From Chitinophagaceae bacterium (GTDB lineage: Bacteria > Bacteroidota > Bacteroidia > Chitinophagales > Chitinophagaceae), in NCBI GenBank assembly GCA_025449935.1, contig JANWIJ010000018.1, forward strand, positions 1 through 61,480: a stretch of DNA of 61,480 nucleotides, read 5' to 3'. The position numbers and the translations under genes are program-made. Below the pieces are notes generated by a model. The model had not been told where the DNA came from. It did not search any database and saw only the letters and a list, made by a program, of their open reading frames with translations. Below are positions 24,601 to 35,900 of the stretch, piece after piece (the stretch's first letter is position 1; each line of letters begins with the position of its first letter).

Positions 24601-25750
24601 TTTTCATTAATTTATGTATATGGATAGAAACCTGTTTCCTGGGTTTATTGGCAAATAGTATTTCGTATTCCCCGGGAAAAAGAAGGTCCATTTTATCAAA
24701 AACACTCTTCACCCCGTACCCCGGGTTCAGGTCATCGGGGAATGAAGGTCCTGTATCGGATACATTAATCACCAGCGAAGCATCCATCATAAATACTTCC
24801 AGCCGTATTTCAGTCATTTGCCCGGTGGCTTTCAATCCATGCTTGACGGCATTTTCCACGAGTGGTTGTAATACAAATCTCGGGACCAGGTAATTGTCCA
24901 CCCCGTTTTCTGCATCCAACGTGTAATTCAGTTTGTCCTCGAATCTTATTTTCTCAATCTGCAGGTATACATCCGCCATTTCCACTTCATCCTTCACACT
25001 GGAGTAGTTATTATTACTGTAATTAATACTGTACCGGAATAAATCGGCAAGGGCGATTGTCATCTGTCTTGCCTTTTTACCATCTGTAACAGAGAGATCG
25101 GCAATCGAATTAAGGGCATTGTATAAAAAATGCGGATTAACTTTTGAATGGAGTGCATCCAGTTCCGCTTTTGATTTTAATTCCCGCAGGCGGCTCAGCT
25201 CCAACTCCTTTTCATCTATCTTTCTTTTTCTCTCCAGGTCAAGGTAACTGGTCGCTGCATATACAAGACCGGCTACCCCTCCTGTATAAATGCTGGAGAT
25301 CAGCGTGTATTTAAGGTATTGAACACTATAATCAAATGAGATATACGTAACCGGGATATTCACGACCAGTGTCATGAATATAATAGCAACCATCAGGAGG
25401 AGTTTGTGCTTTACAAAAGATAGCCGCTTCAGTCGTTTGTTTTCTGCTACCGCCCATATCACATTAAAAGAAACGAGGGTAATGACGGTGGTGCTGATAA
25501 AATGTACAGCAATGGCGCCCCACCATCCGTATTTAGCCAGCAGGATATAGAATCCCCCGCTCATAGGAAAGATCGCGGCATACATAAAGAATATAGCACA
25601 CCAGGCCGCCGCATTTCTTCTCAGGAATTCATTCTTTATCCGGCCGCGGAAAAGACGCCGGAAGTTTGCAAGCATATAAAGACCTACCACGGCAAACAGC
25701 AGGCACACGGTAACCAGCAAGAAATACTCAAGTAGTGTAGGATCTTTCAT
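24584..25750 (-). CDS. LytS-type sensor histidine kinase
   Basis: 388 residues: five hydrophobic N-terminal segments (about 8-28, 50-72, 78-100, 117-137, 150-170), a helical linker, and a His_kinase-type dimerisation region with the phospho-acceptor His207 in VNPHFLYNALNSIADLS. The ATPase part has an N-box PLVENAVKHGLKA and the G-box VSDTGPSFPDDLNPGYGVKSV. It senses an unknown envelope or metabolite signal and passes phosphate to the overlapping LytT-type regulator. A TATCTTGG element (25766-25759, minus strand) lies only 8 nt before the ATG. Confidence 0.92.
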   Translation of the reverse strand: MKDPTLLEYFLLVTVCLLFAVVGLYMLANFRRLFRGRIKNEFLRRNAAAWCAIFFMYAAIFPMSGGFYILLAKYGWWGAIAVHFISTTVITLVSFNVIWAVAENKRLKRLSFVKHKLLLMVAIIFMTLVVNIPVTYISFDYSVQYLKYTLISSIYTGGVAGLVYAATSYLDLERKRKIDEKELELSRLRELKSKAELDALHSKVNPHFLYNALNSIADLSVTDGKKARQMTIALADLFRYSINYSNNNYSSVKDEVEMADVYLQIEKIRFEDKLNYTLDAENGVDNYLVPRFVLQPLVENAVKHGLKATGQMTEIRLEVFMMDASLVINVSDTGPSFPDDLNPGYGVKSVFDKMDLLFPGEYEILFANKPRKQVSIHIHKLMKNEPVV

Positions 25751-25758
25751 TCAGGGTA

Positions 25759-25766
25759 CCAAGATA
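25759..25766 (-). promoter_or_regulatory. -7-like element next to the lytS-type start codon
   Basis: Minus-strand TATCTTGG (one mismatch to TAnnTTTG) lies 8 nt upstream of the ATG at 25750, suggesting a very short or absent leader for the lytS/lytT transcript. Confidence 0.35.
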
Positions 25767-25853
25767 AGAAAAGGATGATGGTATGCCCCTCACAGGCCGT
25801 AAACTGCCCGATTTAAGGAGTGAACGAAGTATATTGCAGAAAAAAAGACAAGG

Positions 25854-26870
25854 ATGGTCATTGATTTCAGATCAGATACAGTAACCAGGCCCACACCCGG
25901 AATGATGGAAGCCATGATGCAGGCAAAGGTTGGGGATGATGTTTTCGGCGAGGACCCCTCCATTAATGAACTGGAAGAATTGGCGGCCGGCATGTTTGGA
26001 ATGGAAGCGGCGCTTTTCTGTCCCTCCGGCACGATGACCAACCAGGTAGCTATCAAATGTCATACGCAACCCGGGGACGAAGTGATCTGTGATGAGAGTG
26101 CCCATGTTTACCAGTATGAAGGAGGGGGCATTGCTTTTAATTCAGGCGCTTCGGTTAAACTGTTGCCGGGAGACCTCGGAAGAATAACTGCCGGCCAGGT
26201 ATTGACAGCGATCAATCCTGATGATCCCCACCGGGCAAATACAAGCCTGGTGTGCCTGGAAAACACGGCTAACCGGGGCGGTGGCAGTTGCTATGACTTT
26301 GAAGAAATAAAAAAGATACAAACTATATGTAAAGAAAAAAACCTGGCCTTTCATCTCGATGGAGCCCGGTTATGGAATGCCCTCGTGGCCAAAAAAGAAA
26401 CTCCGCAACAATACGGAGAGGTATTTGACAGCATATCCATTTGTCTCAGCAAAAGCCTGGGATGCCCGGTGGGGAGTTTATTGCTGGGCCAAAAAAATTT
26501 CATAAAAAAATCGAGAAGGGTACGAAAAGTATTTGGTGGTGGAATGCGACAGGCTGGTTTTTTTGCTGCAGCCGGGATTTATGCGTTGCAGAATAATATC
26601 GTCCGGCTGGCCGAAGATCATGAGCATGCAAAAAAAATTGCAGCAGCCATTTCCAAAAAAGATTTTGTGCAGCAGGTATTACCGGTTGAAACAAATATTA
26701 TCATTTTCGAACTGACAGGTAAGTTTACGGCACCGGAACTGGTCAGCCGGCTGAAAGAGAAGGATATCCTGGGGTATGCTATTGCTCCAAACCGGGTTCG
26801 CCTGGTGGTTCACCTCGATATCAGTAAAGAAATGACCGAAAGGACCGTTCATATCTTTGCGCAACTATAG
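25854..26870 (+). CDS. ltaE: Low-specificity L-threonine aldolase, PLP-dependent
   Basis: 338 residues, the usual size. It cleaves L-threonine or L-allo-threonine to glycine and acetaldehyde. Start [17 protein letters not shown] is diagnostic, as are [15 protein letters not shown] and [11 protein letters not shown]. The PLP-binding Lys200 lies in [13 protein letters not shown] and the cofactor-pairing Asp169 in [13 protein letters not shown]. It is divergent from the lytS-type gene. The next gene, pgi, begins 13 nt after its stop, suggesting co-transcription. Confidence 0.95.
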   Translation: MVIDFRSDTVTRPTPGMMEAMMQAKVGDDVFGEDPSINELEELAAGMFGMEAALFCPSGTMTNQVAIKCHTQPGDEVICDESAHVYQYEGGGIAFNSGASVKLLPGDLGRITAGQVLTAINPDDPHRANTSLVCLENTANRGGGSCYDFEEIKKIQTICKEKNLAFHLDGARLWNALVAKKETPQQYGEVFDSISICLSKSLGCPVGSLLLGQKNFIKKSRRVRKVFGGGMRQAGFFAAAGIYALQNNIVRLAEDHEHAKKIAAAISKKDFVQQVLPVETNIIIFELTGKFTAPELVSRLKEKDILGYAIAPNRVRLVVHLDISKEMTERTVHIFAQL

Positions 26871-26883
26871 TATCTTAGTTTCC

Positions 26884-28536
26884 ATGTTACCTAAAATAAA
26901 TCCAACCACCACCAGCGCCTGGCAGGGACTGCATCAGCATTATTCTGAAATGAAGCAGGTGCACATGAAAGAATTGTTTGCGCAGGATCCTAATCGCTTC
27001 AAGAAATACTCCCTGTACCTGGAGGAGGTGCTGTTTGATTATTCAAAGAATATTTTTACGGACAGAACCCTCCGGTTATTGCTGCAGCTGGCAGCTGAAT
27101 GCAAACTTCCCGAGGCGGTCAACGCCATGTTCAACGGCGATATAATCAACGAGACAGAGAAAAGATCAGTTCTGCATACGGCGCTCCGGAATTTTTCCGG
27201 CGAACCGGTTTACTGTGAGGGAAATAACATCATGCCGGCGGTAGAAAAAGTTTTCAGTAAAATGAAGCGCTTTTCTAATGCAGTTCATAGCGGGAAACTG
27301 AGAGGTTATACCGGCAAAAGAATAAGATACATTGTCAATATCGGGATCGGAGGCAGTGATCTTGGCCCGCAAATGGTGACGGAAGCGTTACGGCCTTACA
27401 GGGTAAAAGGGATAGAAACATTTTTTGTTTCGAATATTGACGGTACCCATATTGCCGAAACCTTAAAAAAAATTAAACCGGAGCGCACGCTTTTCCTGGT
27501 CGCCTCCAAAACATTTACCACGCAGGAAACCATGACCAATGCGCATACAGCCCGGCAATGGTTCCTGGGAAAAGCAAAAAGTGAAAAACATATTGCCAAA
27601 CATTTTGCGGCCCTGTCCACGAATGAAGAAGAGGTAGTGAAATTTGGGATTGACAAAAAGAATATGTTTGAATTCTGGGATTGGGTAGGTGGAAGATACT
27701 CTGTATGGAGCGCTATCGGGCTTTCAGTTGCATTAACAATCGGGTACGGGAATTTCGAGGAATTATTAAAAGGAGCGCACAGCACTGACAATCATTTTCG
27801 CCATTCGCCTCCGGAGAAGAATATCCCCGTATTAATGGCGCTACTCGGTCTATGGTATTCTAACTTTTTTGACTCCCAATCGGAGGCCATCCTGCCTTAC
27901 GACCAGTACATGCACCGTTTTGCGGCTTATTTCCAGCAGGGAAATATGGAAAGCAATGGAAAAAGTGTTGACCGCAATGGCGAAAAGGTAGATTATACCA
28001 CCGGTCCCGTTATCTGGGGCGAGCCGGGTACAAACGGGCAGCATGCTTTTTACCAGCTGATACACCAGGGCACGCCGTTAATTCCCTGTGATTTTATCGC
28101 CCCTGCGCAAAGCCATAACCCCGTCGGCGATCATCATCAAAAATTGCTTAGTAATTTCTTTGCACAGACAGAAGCATTCATGCAGGGAAAAACGGAAGAG
28201 GAGGCAGAGAAGGAATTGGGTAAAATGGGCCTGGGCATCGAAGAAATTTCCAAACTGCTGCCCTACAAAGTGTTTACCGGGAACAAGCCAACCAACTCTA
28301 TCCTGGTGAAAAAAATAACGCCCTATACTTTGGGACAGTTGGTCGCCTTATATGAACATAAAATATTTGTACAGGGCATTATCTGGAATATATACAGTTT
28401 TGATCAATGGGGCGTGGAACTCGGGAAGCAACTGGCCGGGAAGATCCTTCCCGAACTCCAGACAGATGAAATCGTGGAAAGCCATGATTCATCCACCAAC
28501 GGCCTGGTAAACGCCTGGAAAAAAATGAAAAAATAG
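26884..28536 (+). CDS. pgi: Glucose-6-phosphate isomerase
   Basis: 550 residues from ATG 26884, the canonical length. An upstream in-frame codon at 26857 lies in ltaE and adds nothing conserved. It interconverts glucose 6-phosphate and fructose 6-phosphate. Signatures: [52 protein letters not shown] (PGI signature 1), [15 protein letters not shown] and [20 protein letters not shown] (signature 2). Cytosolic. The gene follows ltaE by 13 nt, and a small exported protein follows it. Confidence 0.97.
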   Translation: MLPKINPTTTSAWQGLHQHYSEMKQVHMKELFAQDPNRFKKYSLYLEEVLFDYSKNIFTDRTLRLLLQLAAECKLPEAVNAMFNGDIINETEKRSVLHTALRNFSGEPVYCEGNNIMPAVEKVFSKMKRFSNAVHSGKLRGYTGKRIRYIVNIGIGGSDLGPQMVTEALRPYRVKGIETFFVSNIDGTHIAETLKKIKPERTLFLVASKTFTTQETMTNAHTARQWFLGKAKSEKHIAKHFAALSTNEEEVVKFGIDKKNMFEFWDWVGGRYSVWSAIGLSVALTIGYGNFEELLKGAHSTDNHFRHSPPEKNIPVLMALLGLWYSNFFDSQSEAILPYDQYMHRFAAYFQQGNMESNGKSVDRNGEKVDYTTGPVIWGEPGTNGQHAFYQLIHQGTPLIPCDFIAPAQSHNPVGDHHQKLLSNFFAQTEAFMQGKTEEEAEKELGKMGLGIEEISKLLPYKVFTGNKPTNSILVKKITPYTLGQLVALYEHKIFVQGIIWNIYSFDQWGVELGKQLAGKILPELQTDEIVESHDSSTNGLVNAWKKMKK

Positions 28537-28566
28537 TTTTAGGTTTAACCAACCAAATGACCGGTG

Positions 28567-28959
28567 ATGAAAAAGTTGTTCCTGCTCTTAAGTATTGCTG
28601 GTTTTTCTTCAGCATCTGCCCAGCCCGGCAACCTGTTTGATATCCAGAAACATTTACAAAAAAAGAAGACAGAAAATAAAAAAAAATCACAAAGAAATCC
28701 CGGGATGAAACCACAGTTCTTTTCCGCTGAACCTTTCTTTCGTTCCAAACCCCAACCATCTTTCACACTTCCCAATGGCGACAAGGTTATGTTCCTGCAC
28801 CAGGACAATATGCCCTGTGTTGTGCCGGATATAAGACAATTCAGGATGCCGAATATTTCTAACCCGGGTGAGCATTTTTTAACCGAATACTTTAAGAACA
28901 GGCCCCCGGGCTGCATTCCCAATCCCGCGATTCCCCGCAGACTAATCAGTTCAAAATAA
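28567..28959 (+). CDS. Small exported protein of unknown function
   Basis: 130 residues from ATG 28567; an adjacent GTG codon at 28564 is also in frame. Signal peptide MKKLFLLLSIAGFSSASAQ, then a lysine-rich stretch of about 30 residues (KKKTENKKKSQRNPGMK) and a proline-rich C-terminal part with two cysteines (NMPCVVPDI, RPPGCIPNPAIPRR). I do not recognise a family. It is 30 nt downstream of pgi. The cysteines may form a disulfide outside the cytoplasm. Confidence 0.6.
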   Translation: MKKLFLLLSIAGFSSASAQPGNLFDIQKHLQKKKTENKKKSQRNPGMKPQFFSAEPFFRSKPQPSFTLPNGDKVMFLHQDNMPCVVPDIRQFRMPNISNPGEHFLTEYFKNRPPGCIPNPAIPRRLISSK

Positions 28960-29085
28960 TTCCTCCTTTTTTTCCCGGTATGGCGGGAAGATTTCAAACT
29001 GCCGGTTTTATATTTCTTTCCCCTCCCATTTACAAGTAATGTAAAGATCATCCGGCATAACTACTCATGTATGGATAAAGCCACA

Positions 29086-29118
29086 TTAAAAAGGCCTCCC
29101 GTATTTACGGGAGGCCTT
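29086..29118 (-). terminator. Rho-independent terminator of the Kelch T9SS protein gene
   Basis: Long stem AAGGCCTCCCG/CGGGAGGCCTT (29091-29101 with 29108-29118) followed by T-rich sequence on the minus strand (forward A-run from 29087). It sits 26 nt past the stop codon at 29144. Confidence 0.8.
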
Positions 29119-29143
29119 GATTATGGTTAACTATTAGTTTGAG

Positions 29144-32100
29144 TTACTCTACTATCACAAGTCCTGAAACTACCTTGCCGGTGAACTGGTGTGCCACTTT
29201 CACCGCATATACTCCGCGGGGAACATGGGTCAGATCAAAGTCCATCTGCAGGTATGGCGCCGTGTTACTCACCAGGTCAAAATATTTGCTGGTGATTACC
29301 TGGCCCAGTTGATTGTAGATCGTTACGGTCCTCCTTTCTGCGACATCACTGTCATAGAACAACCTTACCTGGAACCGGCCGGTGGTTGGATTCGGATAGA
29401 TCCACAACCTGTCGGATGCTTCTGCTGTGATCACTAATTCATTTGAACTGCTTACACAACCATTCACATCTGTCACCCTTGCCTGGTAAGTACCCATACC
29501 ATCCACATTCACAGTTTGGGTATTGGTTGTACCTGGTATGCCAGAACCATTCAGTGTCCATGTCCAGCCATTTGGTGCTGCTGCCGGTGTGCTGCTCGCC
29601 GTAATAGTAGTGGTCTGGCCCGGTGCTAACGAAACATCCGGCGCTGAGATTGTTACTATCGGCAGTGCATTCACGGTCAATATAGCTGCACCCGAGTTGG
29701 TTGAACCGGCACATGGTGCTGCTGTCAGCACGGCACGATAACGGTTATTATTCATCGTTTGTGTTACGCCTGTCAGGTTCAGCGTTGGAGCTGTGGCACC
29801 CGCGATATTGGTCCAGGTTGTACCTCCGTCGGTACTTACCTGCCATTGGTAGGTAATCGGTCCACCTGCAGCACTTACAGTAAACGATGTGTTTCCATTT
29901 ACGCAAACTGCTCTGTTTACAGGATTCACTACAGCACTTACAGGATTTACAACTGTCACAGGAACTACGGTTGTAGCCGATGTACATGGTGTAGTAGTTG
30001 TAAAGCTCACATTGTAATTAGAGGTTACCGTTGGATTCACATAGATAGTTGTAGCGGGTGTACCCGTATATGGCACGGTAGCTGCCGCGTTCGTCCACAT
30101 TGTACCTGCAGGGCCAGTCCAGATGCCTTGTGCAAATACCGGAGCTACATAAGTAATAGAAACCTGCCAGTTAGTAAGGCTACCAATGTCACCACCGAAA
30201 CCATCATAAATAGCGATGGTCCAGTTACCATTAGCTGTGGTTCCATTAGACAGGTTCACTAAGCCGCCATAAGTAGCAACAGCAGGAGTCTGGTAACCGG
30301 TTGGCCCGATTGGTCCGTTGACAGTAGCTGTTGTTTGAGCGTCAGGAGCGAAAGTCCCTGTATAAGGAGATGTCGATGTATTCAGTTTGAAAACACCGTT
30401 GGAGCTCATGTTTGTATTCACCATGCCTGCACCCGGGCCTGCTCCTGTACTGGTAATGAAATAATCCAGGTTGAGAATCTGGCCGGCCGGTCCTTTCAAG
30501 GCAACAACGAGGTCGCCGGGCCATGTATGAGCAGGGATACTGAACCTTACACTCACATCAGTGATCAGGCCGGAAATTCCTGACACAGGGATAGTATGAT
30601 TAATACCAGTCACGCTCGCATCCGGAATAGGAATATTAATAGCTCCTGAAGAGAATACAGATGTAGTTGGAGCCGATGTAACATTGGTTAATGTTAATGC
30701 CTGGATACTACCAGTACATATTGTTGCTGAAGCAGGGCTAACAACCGGAACAATCGATGTAACGGTCAGGGTAGCTGTGCCGGAGAAATCAACAGCAGAG
30801 CAACCACCTGATACTAACGCCCGGTACTGGTATCCAGAGAATGCCTGGGACACATTGGTCAATGTCAATGTAGGTGTAGTAGCACCGGAATAAATACCAC
30901 CGTTAGTTACAAGCTGCCATGCAGAAGATGAGTTAACACGGTATTCCCATCCATAAACCGGTATTGAACCGGTGGTGGTCACCGTAAAGGCTGCATTGCC
31001 GCCGCATGTAATAGAAGTACTGGCTGGCGAACCTGTGATAGCAATGGGCACACAGGGAACAATATTTACATTATAGTCCTCTGTTTCACCAAAGGTATAA
31101 GCATTACAGGATTCACCTGAACCCAGCACGGTTGCAAAACGAACTCTCACCCTCATGCGGGTTATACCATTAGTTGCCGAAGCAGGTATTGCGATGTTAC
31201 CGGTAATAGAGGTCTGGCCGGCAGGCTTGTTACCAATATTGGTAAATTCCGCAGCCTCAAAGGCTCCATTCTTGTTATAATCAATCCACACGGCTATTTG
31301 CTCACTCCAGTTTGGAGGAAGTTCAAGCGTAATTGAATTTGGAGCACCAGAAATAACATTGGGTGCAGGAACAGACGTGGTATAGTCAGTATAGCCCGGG
31401 GGCGGTCCTGTACCGCAGGTAGAAGAATTATCAAGTGTACTTAACTGAACTCTTGTGATCATATCATTATCTGTACAATCAGTAATTCCCGGAATACAAT
31501 AACACGCTGAAGGCGGGTTGATAGCTATGTTTACCGGGGTGGTCGTACCTGTATTACCGGAACAAGTCACATTCAGGCGGTAAGCAGTAGCAGTAGTGAT
31601 ACTGGTAGTATACGTTGGGCCGGTAGCACCCGCTATATTACTGAATGGTCCGCCAACACCGGTAGTTGAAATTTGCCATTGATAAGTTAATCCGCTTTGT
31701 GGAGGATTATTTTGAGCCGACAAAGTGAAAGGAATGGTCGGGCAAACAGGATTAGCCGTACTTAACGTATTACCTGGTGCCGGTGTTCCAGTACAAGGTG
31801 TTAACGGGATACAGTTTAATCGTTGATTGTTGTTTGTACCAACAAAACCAGCCGATGCAATTGACCGGCCACCGATAACATAAAAATTTCCTCCCATTAC
31901 GCCACCGGTCATACGGGAACGTTCTCCCAGCATATTCGGTAAAGTAGTCCAGGCATTACTTGTCAGGTCCCACTGAACGACGGTCGGCGAAATAACACCA
32001 CCAACATATCCTCCTGCCATTACAAAACCTCCGTTGTAAGCACCGCTTGCAGCACCCCAGCGGTCAACAGGCAAGTCAGCCATGGCTGCATCATCCCAGG

Positions 32101-32767
32101 TGTTCGCAACCGGGTCATAACGATACGCTTTAGTCGTAGTCGCCGCACCGGTTCCGCCTGCAGCATAAATAAAATTACCCTGCGCAAAAGCACTGATGAA
32201 ACTCATTGCGAGTGGATAGCTTGCACCTGCAGTCCAGGTGTTGGTAGCGATGTCATAAATCTCCAGCACATTGGTCGCAGCAGTTCCCGGACCTGTACCG
32301 CCAAACTTGTAGATTTTACCATTAAGAAAAACCGCAGCCTGGTTCCAGGTTCCGGTGGTGTAAGAAGCTAACGTGGTATAGTTATTTGTCGCCACATTAT
32401 ACCTGTAAAGAGTTGATTGTGGTGTACCCGTAGTGGAAGCACCACCCAGGATATAAATATTGGTTCCATCAGTAACAGCAGATGGAAATTCCAGGGCCTG
32501 TGGTGTCGGTGCTATGGAAGTCCATACAGTTCCATTAAAACTGTTGGAGGTTGCCACGATTGCTCCGTTGCTTACACCGGCAAAACTGTAAAGATTTGCT
32601 CCGAGTGTAACTACGGCCTGGTCAAGAACGGGAACCGGGTATACAGTAGAAGCAGTCCAGGTACATTGGGCATTGATTTTACCCGGGGAAAGAAAATACA
32701 AAAGAAAAAGTGCCGGAATCAACCTGACACAACTTCTCCATCGTTTAAGCGTAAATTTTGGTTGCAT
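29144..32767 (-). CDS. T9SS-secreted modular surface protein with Kelch, GEVED and P-type domains
   Basis: 1,207 residues from ATG 32767 (the longer frame to 32875 has no signal peptide at its start and runs through the promoter). Order: MQPKFTL start and signal peptide; a Kelch propeller (about 50-305, e.g. NIYILGGASTTGTPQS); an Ig-like segment; a GEVED domain (about 480-570, VWIDYNKNGAFEAAEF, FGETEDYNV); Ig-like segments; a proprotein-convertase P-like beta-sandwich (about 705-875, DVSVRFSIPAHTWPGDLVVAL); more Ig-like repeats; and a T9SS type A sorting domain (about 1115-1207, LWIYPNPTTGRFQVRL, ending VSGLVIVE). It would be exported by the Por secretion system and attached to the surface. 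Probably adhesive; no enzyme active site seen. Confidence 0.85.
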   Translation of the reverse strand: MQPKFTLKRWRSCVRLIPALFLLYFLSPGKINAQCTWTASTVYPVPVLDQAVVTLGANLYSFAGVSNGAIVATSNSFNGTVWTSIAPTPQALEFPSAVTDGTNIYILGGASTTGTPQSTLYRYNVATNNYTTLASYTTGTWNQAAVFLNGKIYKFGGTGPGTAATNVLEIYDIATNTWTAGASYPLAMSFISAFAQGNFIYAAGGTGAATTTKAYRYDPVANTWDDAAMADLPVDRWGAASGAYNGGFVMAGGYVGGVISPTVVQWDLTSNAWTTLPNMLGERSRMTGGVMGGNFYVIGGRSIASAGFVGTNNNQRLNCIPLTPCTGTPAPGNTLSTANPVCPTIPFTLSAQNNPPQSGLTYQWQISTTGVGGPFSNIAGATGPTYTTSITTATAYRLNVTCSGNTGTTTPVNIAINPPSACYCIPGITDCTDNDMITRVQLSTLDNSSTCGTGPPPGYTDYTTSVPAPNVISGAPNSITLELPPNWSEQIAVWIDYNKNGAFEAAEFTNIGNKPAGQTSITGNIAIPASATNGITRMRVRVRFATVLGSGESCNAYTFGETEDYNVNIVPCVPIAITGSPASTSITCGGNAAFTVTTTGSIPVYGWEYRVNSSSAWQLVTNGGIYSGATTPTLTLTNVSQAFSGYQYRALVSGGCSAVDFSGTATLTVTSIVPVVSPASATICTGSIQALTLTNVTSAPTTSVFSSGAINIPIPDASVTGINHTIPVSGISGLITDVSVRFSIPAHTWPGDLVVALKGPAGQILNLDYFITSTGAGPGAGMVNTNMSSNGVFKLNTSTSPYTGTFAPDAQTTATVNGPIGPTGYQTPAVATYGGLVNLSNGTTANGNWTIAIYDGFGGDIGSLTNWQVSITYVAPVFAQGIWTGPAGTMWTNAAATVPYTGTPATTIYVNPTVTSNYNVSFTTTTPCTSATTVVPVTVVNPVSAVVNPVNRAVCVNGNTSFTVSAAGGPITYQWQVSTDGGTTWTNIAGATAPTLNLTGVTQTMNNNRYRAVLTAAPCAGSTNSGAAILTVNALPIVTISAPDVSLAPGQTTTITASSTPAAAPNGWTWTLNGSGIPGTTNTQTVNVDGMGTYQARVTDVNGCVSSSNELVITAEASDRLWIYPNPTTGRFQVRLFYDSDVAERRTVTIYNQLGQVITSKYFDLVSNTAPYLQMDFDLTHVPRGVYAVKVAHQFTGKVVSGLVIVE

Positions 32768-32881
32768 AATAAAGTTTTTTGTTTTTGAATAGCGGCCCCG
32801 ATTAAGGGTTAGTCCTGAAATCGGTGTGTAAGGTAGTTTTTTTTTAAAATATTCAGGAAAAATATTCCGGTCCAAAATATG

Positions 32882-32910
32882 AAAAAAGCCCCCCGTTGGA
32901 ACGGGGGGCT
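32882..32910 (-). terminator. Rho-independent terminator of the anchor-J T9SS protein gene
   Basis: 11-bp perfect GC-rich stem (32887-32897 with 32900-32910) with a GG tetraloop region, followed on the minus strand by six T. It separates the two T9SS genes into different transcripts. Its downstream end is only 120 nt from the next start codon. Confidence 0.85.
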
Positions 32911-32940
32911 TTGAATGATCTTATTTACTGTATCTCGTTC

Positions 32941-35900
32941 TTATTCAACTATTACAAGCCCGGAAACTACCTTGCCTGTGAACTGGTGGGCCACTTTCAC
33001 CGCATAAATTCCGCGGGGCACATGGCTCAGGTCAAAGTTCATCTGCAGGTATGGAGCGGTGTTGCTTACCAGGTCAAAATATTTGCTGGTGATCACCTGT
33101 CCAAGCTGGTTATAAATAGTTACTGTCCTTTTTTCCGCAACATCACTATCATAATACAGCCTTACCTGGAACAGGCCGGTGGTTGGGTTCGGGTAGATCC
33201 ACAACCTGTCAGACGACTCTGCGCCGACCACAACTGAATTTGAGCTGCTTACACAACCATTCACATCGGTTACAGTTGCCTGGTAAGTTCCCAAATCATC
33301 AATTGTAACGGTTTGTGTGTTAGTCGTACCTGGTATCGGCGAGCCATTCAGGGTCCATGCCCAGCCATTTGGTGCAGCTGCAGGTGTGCTGCTCGCTGTA
33401 ATGACAGAAGTTTGGCCCGGTGCCAGTGTTGGATCAGATGCTGAGATCGTTACAACTGGCAGTGCATTCACGGTCAGTGTAGCTGCCGTTGTGGTAGTTG
33501 ACCCTGCACATGGTGCTGCTGTCAGCACGGCACGGTAACGATTGTTATTCATCAATTGGGTAATACCTGTCAGGTTCAGCGTCGCTGCTGTAGCCCCGGC
33601 AATATTGGTCCAGGTTACACCGCCATCAGTGCTTACCTGCCACTGGTAAGTAACAGGACCACCTGCTGCACTTACGGTAAATGAAGTACCGCCACCCACG
33701 CAAGCTGATTTGTTTACCGGGTTTACTACGGCACTTACAGGGTTTACAACAGTTACCGGTACAACGGTTGTAGCCGAAGTACATGGTGTAAGGGTTGTAA
33801 AGCTGACACTGTAATTAGACGTTACAGTTGGATTCACGTAGATAGTCGTCGCCGGTGTACCTGTATAGGGTACAGTAGCTCCTGCATTGGTAAACATTGT
33901 ACCAGCAGGACCAGTCCAGATACCTTGCGCGATTCCGCCCGTTGAAGTAAATACAACATCATCAATTCCGATATAATCAGAATTGGCTCCGGCAGGTCCG
34001 CCATTGGTAACAAAATACCTGAACGCAAAACGACCCGAAACTGTTCCGCTAAGACCAGAAAGGGTAACAGTGAATTGCGTCCATGAAGTCGGGTAACCTG
34101 CTGTTGTCAGCGACGGATTGATGGTCAGCAAGAGTGTAGTGAAGTCACCAACACTTGCGTTGGTAGCACCAACGCTTGTACTTGCACCATTTGTACTTAA
34201 TCTCACTTCCAGCCTGTCCGGGAAAGCAGGGGCAGATATGGTACGCGTGTAGAAGGTGAAAATATCACCGTTCTTCATATTTACATTTGGTGTCAGCAAC
34301 CAGTTACTGATTGTATTGGCACCGCTAACGTTATTGAAATTTGCTCCGATATAGGAATCAGGTGCCCCATTGTTTGCAGGGAAAACACCCGCGTTACCCT
34401 GGAACCAGCCTGTTACGCCTATTGGTGTGCTGTTATTCTGCGCAAACCAACCAGCAGGAAGCGGGCTTACTGTACTGAAGCCTTCATTGATGAGGTTGCT
34501 ATTGCCCAATGTATTGGTCAGCGATAATGATTGTATTGATCCGGTACATATAGTAGCTGATGGCGGCGTTACAACGGGGATAAGTGCTGTAACCGTTAAT
34601 GTAGCCGGTGCAGAGAAATCTACAGCAGAGCAACCACCTGATACCAATGCACGGAACTGGTAACCATTGAAAGCCTGTGATACGTTAGTCAGTGTCAGTG
34701 TTGCACTGTTCACGTTTGAGAAGATACCCCCACTGGTTACATTCTGCCAGGGTGAAGATGCATTCACTCGGTATTCCCATGCATATGCCGGCAATGAACC
34801 GTTCGTGGTTACGGTGAAACTAGCATTGGATCCGCAGGCAATACTTGTATTGGCAGGCGATCCGGAAATAGTAACCGGTACGCAGGGTTGAATGTTTACA
34901 GTGTAGTCTTCAGTTTCCCCGAATACAAATCCGATACACGCATCATTGGGTCCGATATTGGTGAAGAATTCAACCCGTACCCTCATCCTGGTATTACCAG
35001 TCAAAGCACTGGTTGGAATATTGATATTATTGGTAACAGTACCACCGGCATTGTTATTACCAACAAAAGTGAATTCGCTGGCTTCAAATTGACCGTTCTG
35101 GTTATAATCTATCCAGACACCCACTGTTTCCGGCCAAACAAGGGGCACATCTACCCTGATCTGGTTGGCTGCGCCCGAGTAAACGGTAGTAGCAGGTAAT
35201 GATGTGTAGTTTCCATATCCTGCAGGAGGACCTGCATCGCAGGCGGATGCATTATCCAGCGTGCTGATCCTTACCCGGGTGATTACGTCATTGTCCGTAC
35301 AATCTGAAGGAGGAGGTAAACAATAACATGCAGACGGCGGATTCATAGTAACCCGTAAAGGAGTTGAAGTTCCGGTATTACCTGAGCAGGTAACCTGAGC
35401 CCTGTACCAGGTAGCAACTGTCTGGTTTCTCACCAATGAAGCACTTGTTGCTCCCGCGATATTTGTCCAGGTCACATTATCAGGAGATGACTGCCACTGC
35501 CAGCTAAGTCCGCTGACAACAGGGTTATTTTGTAAAGACAGGGTAAAGTTCACACTGGGACATACGGGGTTAGCGGTGCTAAGTGTATTGCCCGGTGCAG
35601 GGGTACCAGTACATGGAGGTAGTGGAGCACAGATAGGCATATCCATTGTGATACTGTAAGTGCCACCGGCACCTACAGCTGTCTCGGTAAGAACAAGTGT
35701 AACTGTAGCGTTTGCAGGAATAGTAAAAGAAGAAACAACATTAAATGTTGGGTTCGGACTTCCACCTTCATCTGCTATATAACCAGTACAGATATTGGCC
35801 GGATCAAAAGCCCCGCTATGTATAGACATATGTGGTGCACCCGCTGCGCCTGTATTGGTATGAGTTACCGTAACACACTGGGCACTGCCCGAGGTTTCTG

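Noticed and set aside
28973-28990. Hairpin TTCCCG/CGGGAA after the small secreted protein gene as a terminator
   Set aside because: The T-run lies before the stem on the plus strand and no U-tract follows; it cannot act as a standard terminator for that gene.
32768-32875. Extended N-terminus of the Kelch T9SS protein
   Set aside because: It has no signal peptide at its start, and the shared MQPKFTL start with the neighbour argues for ATG 32767.
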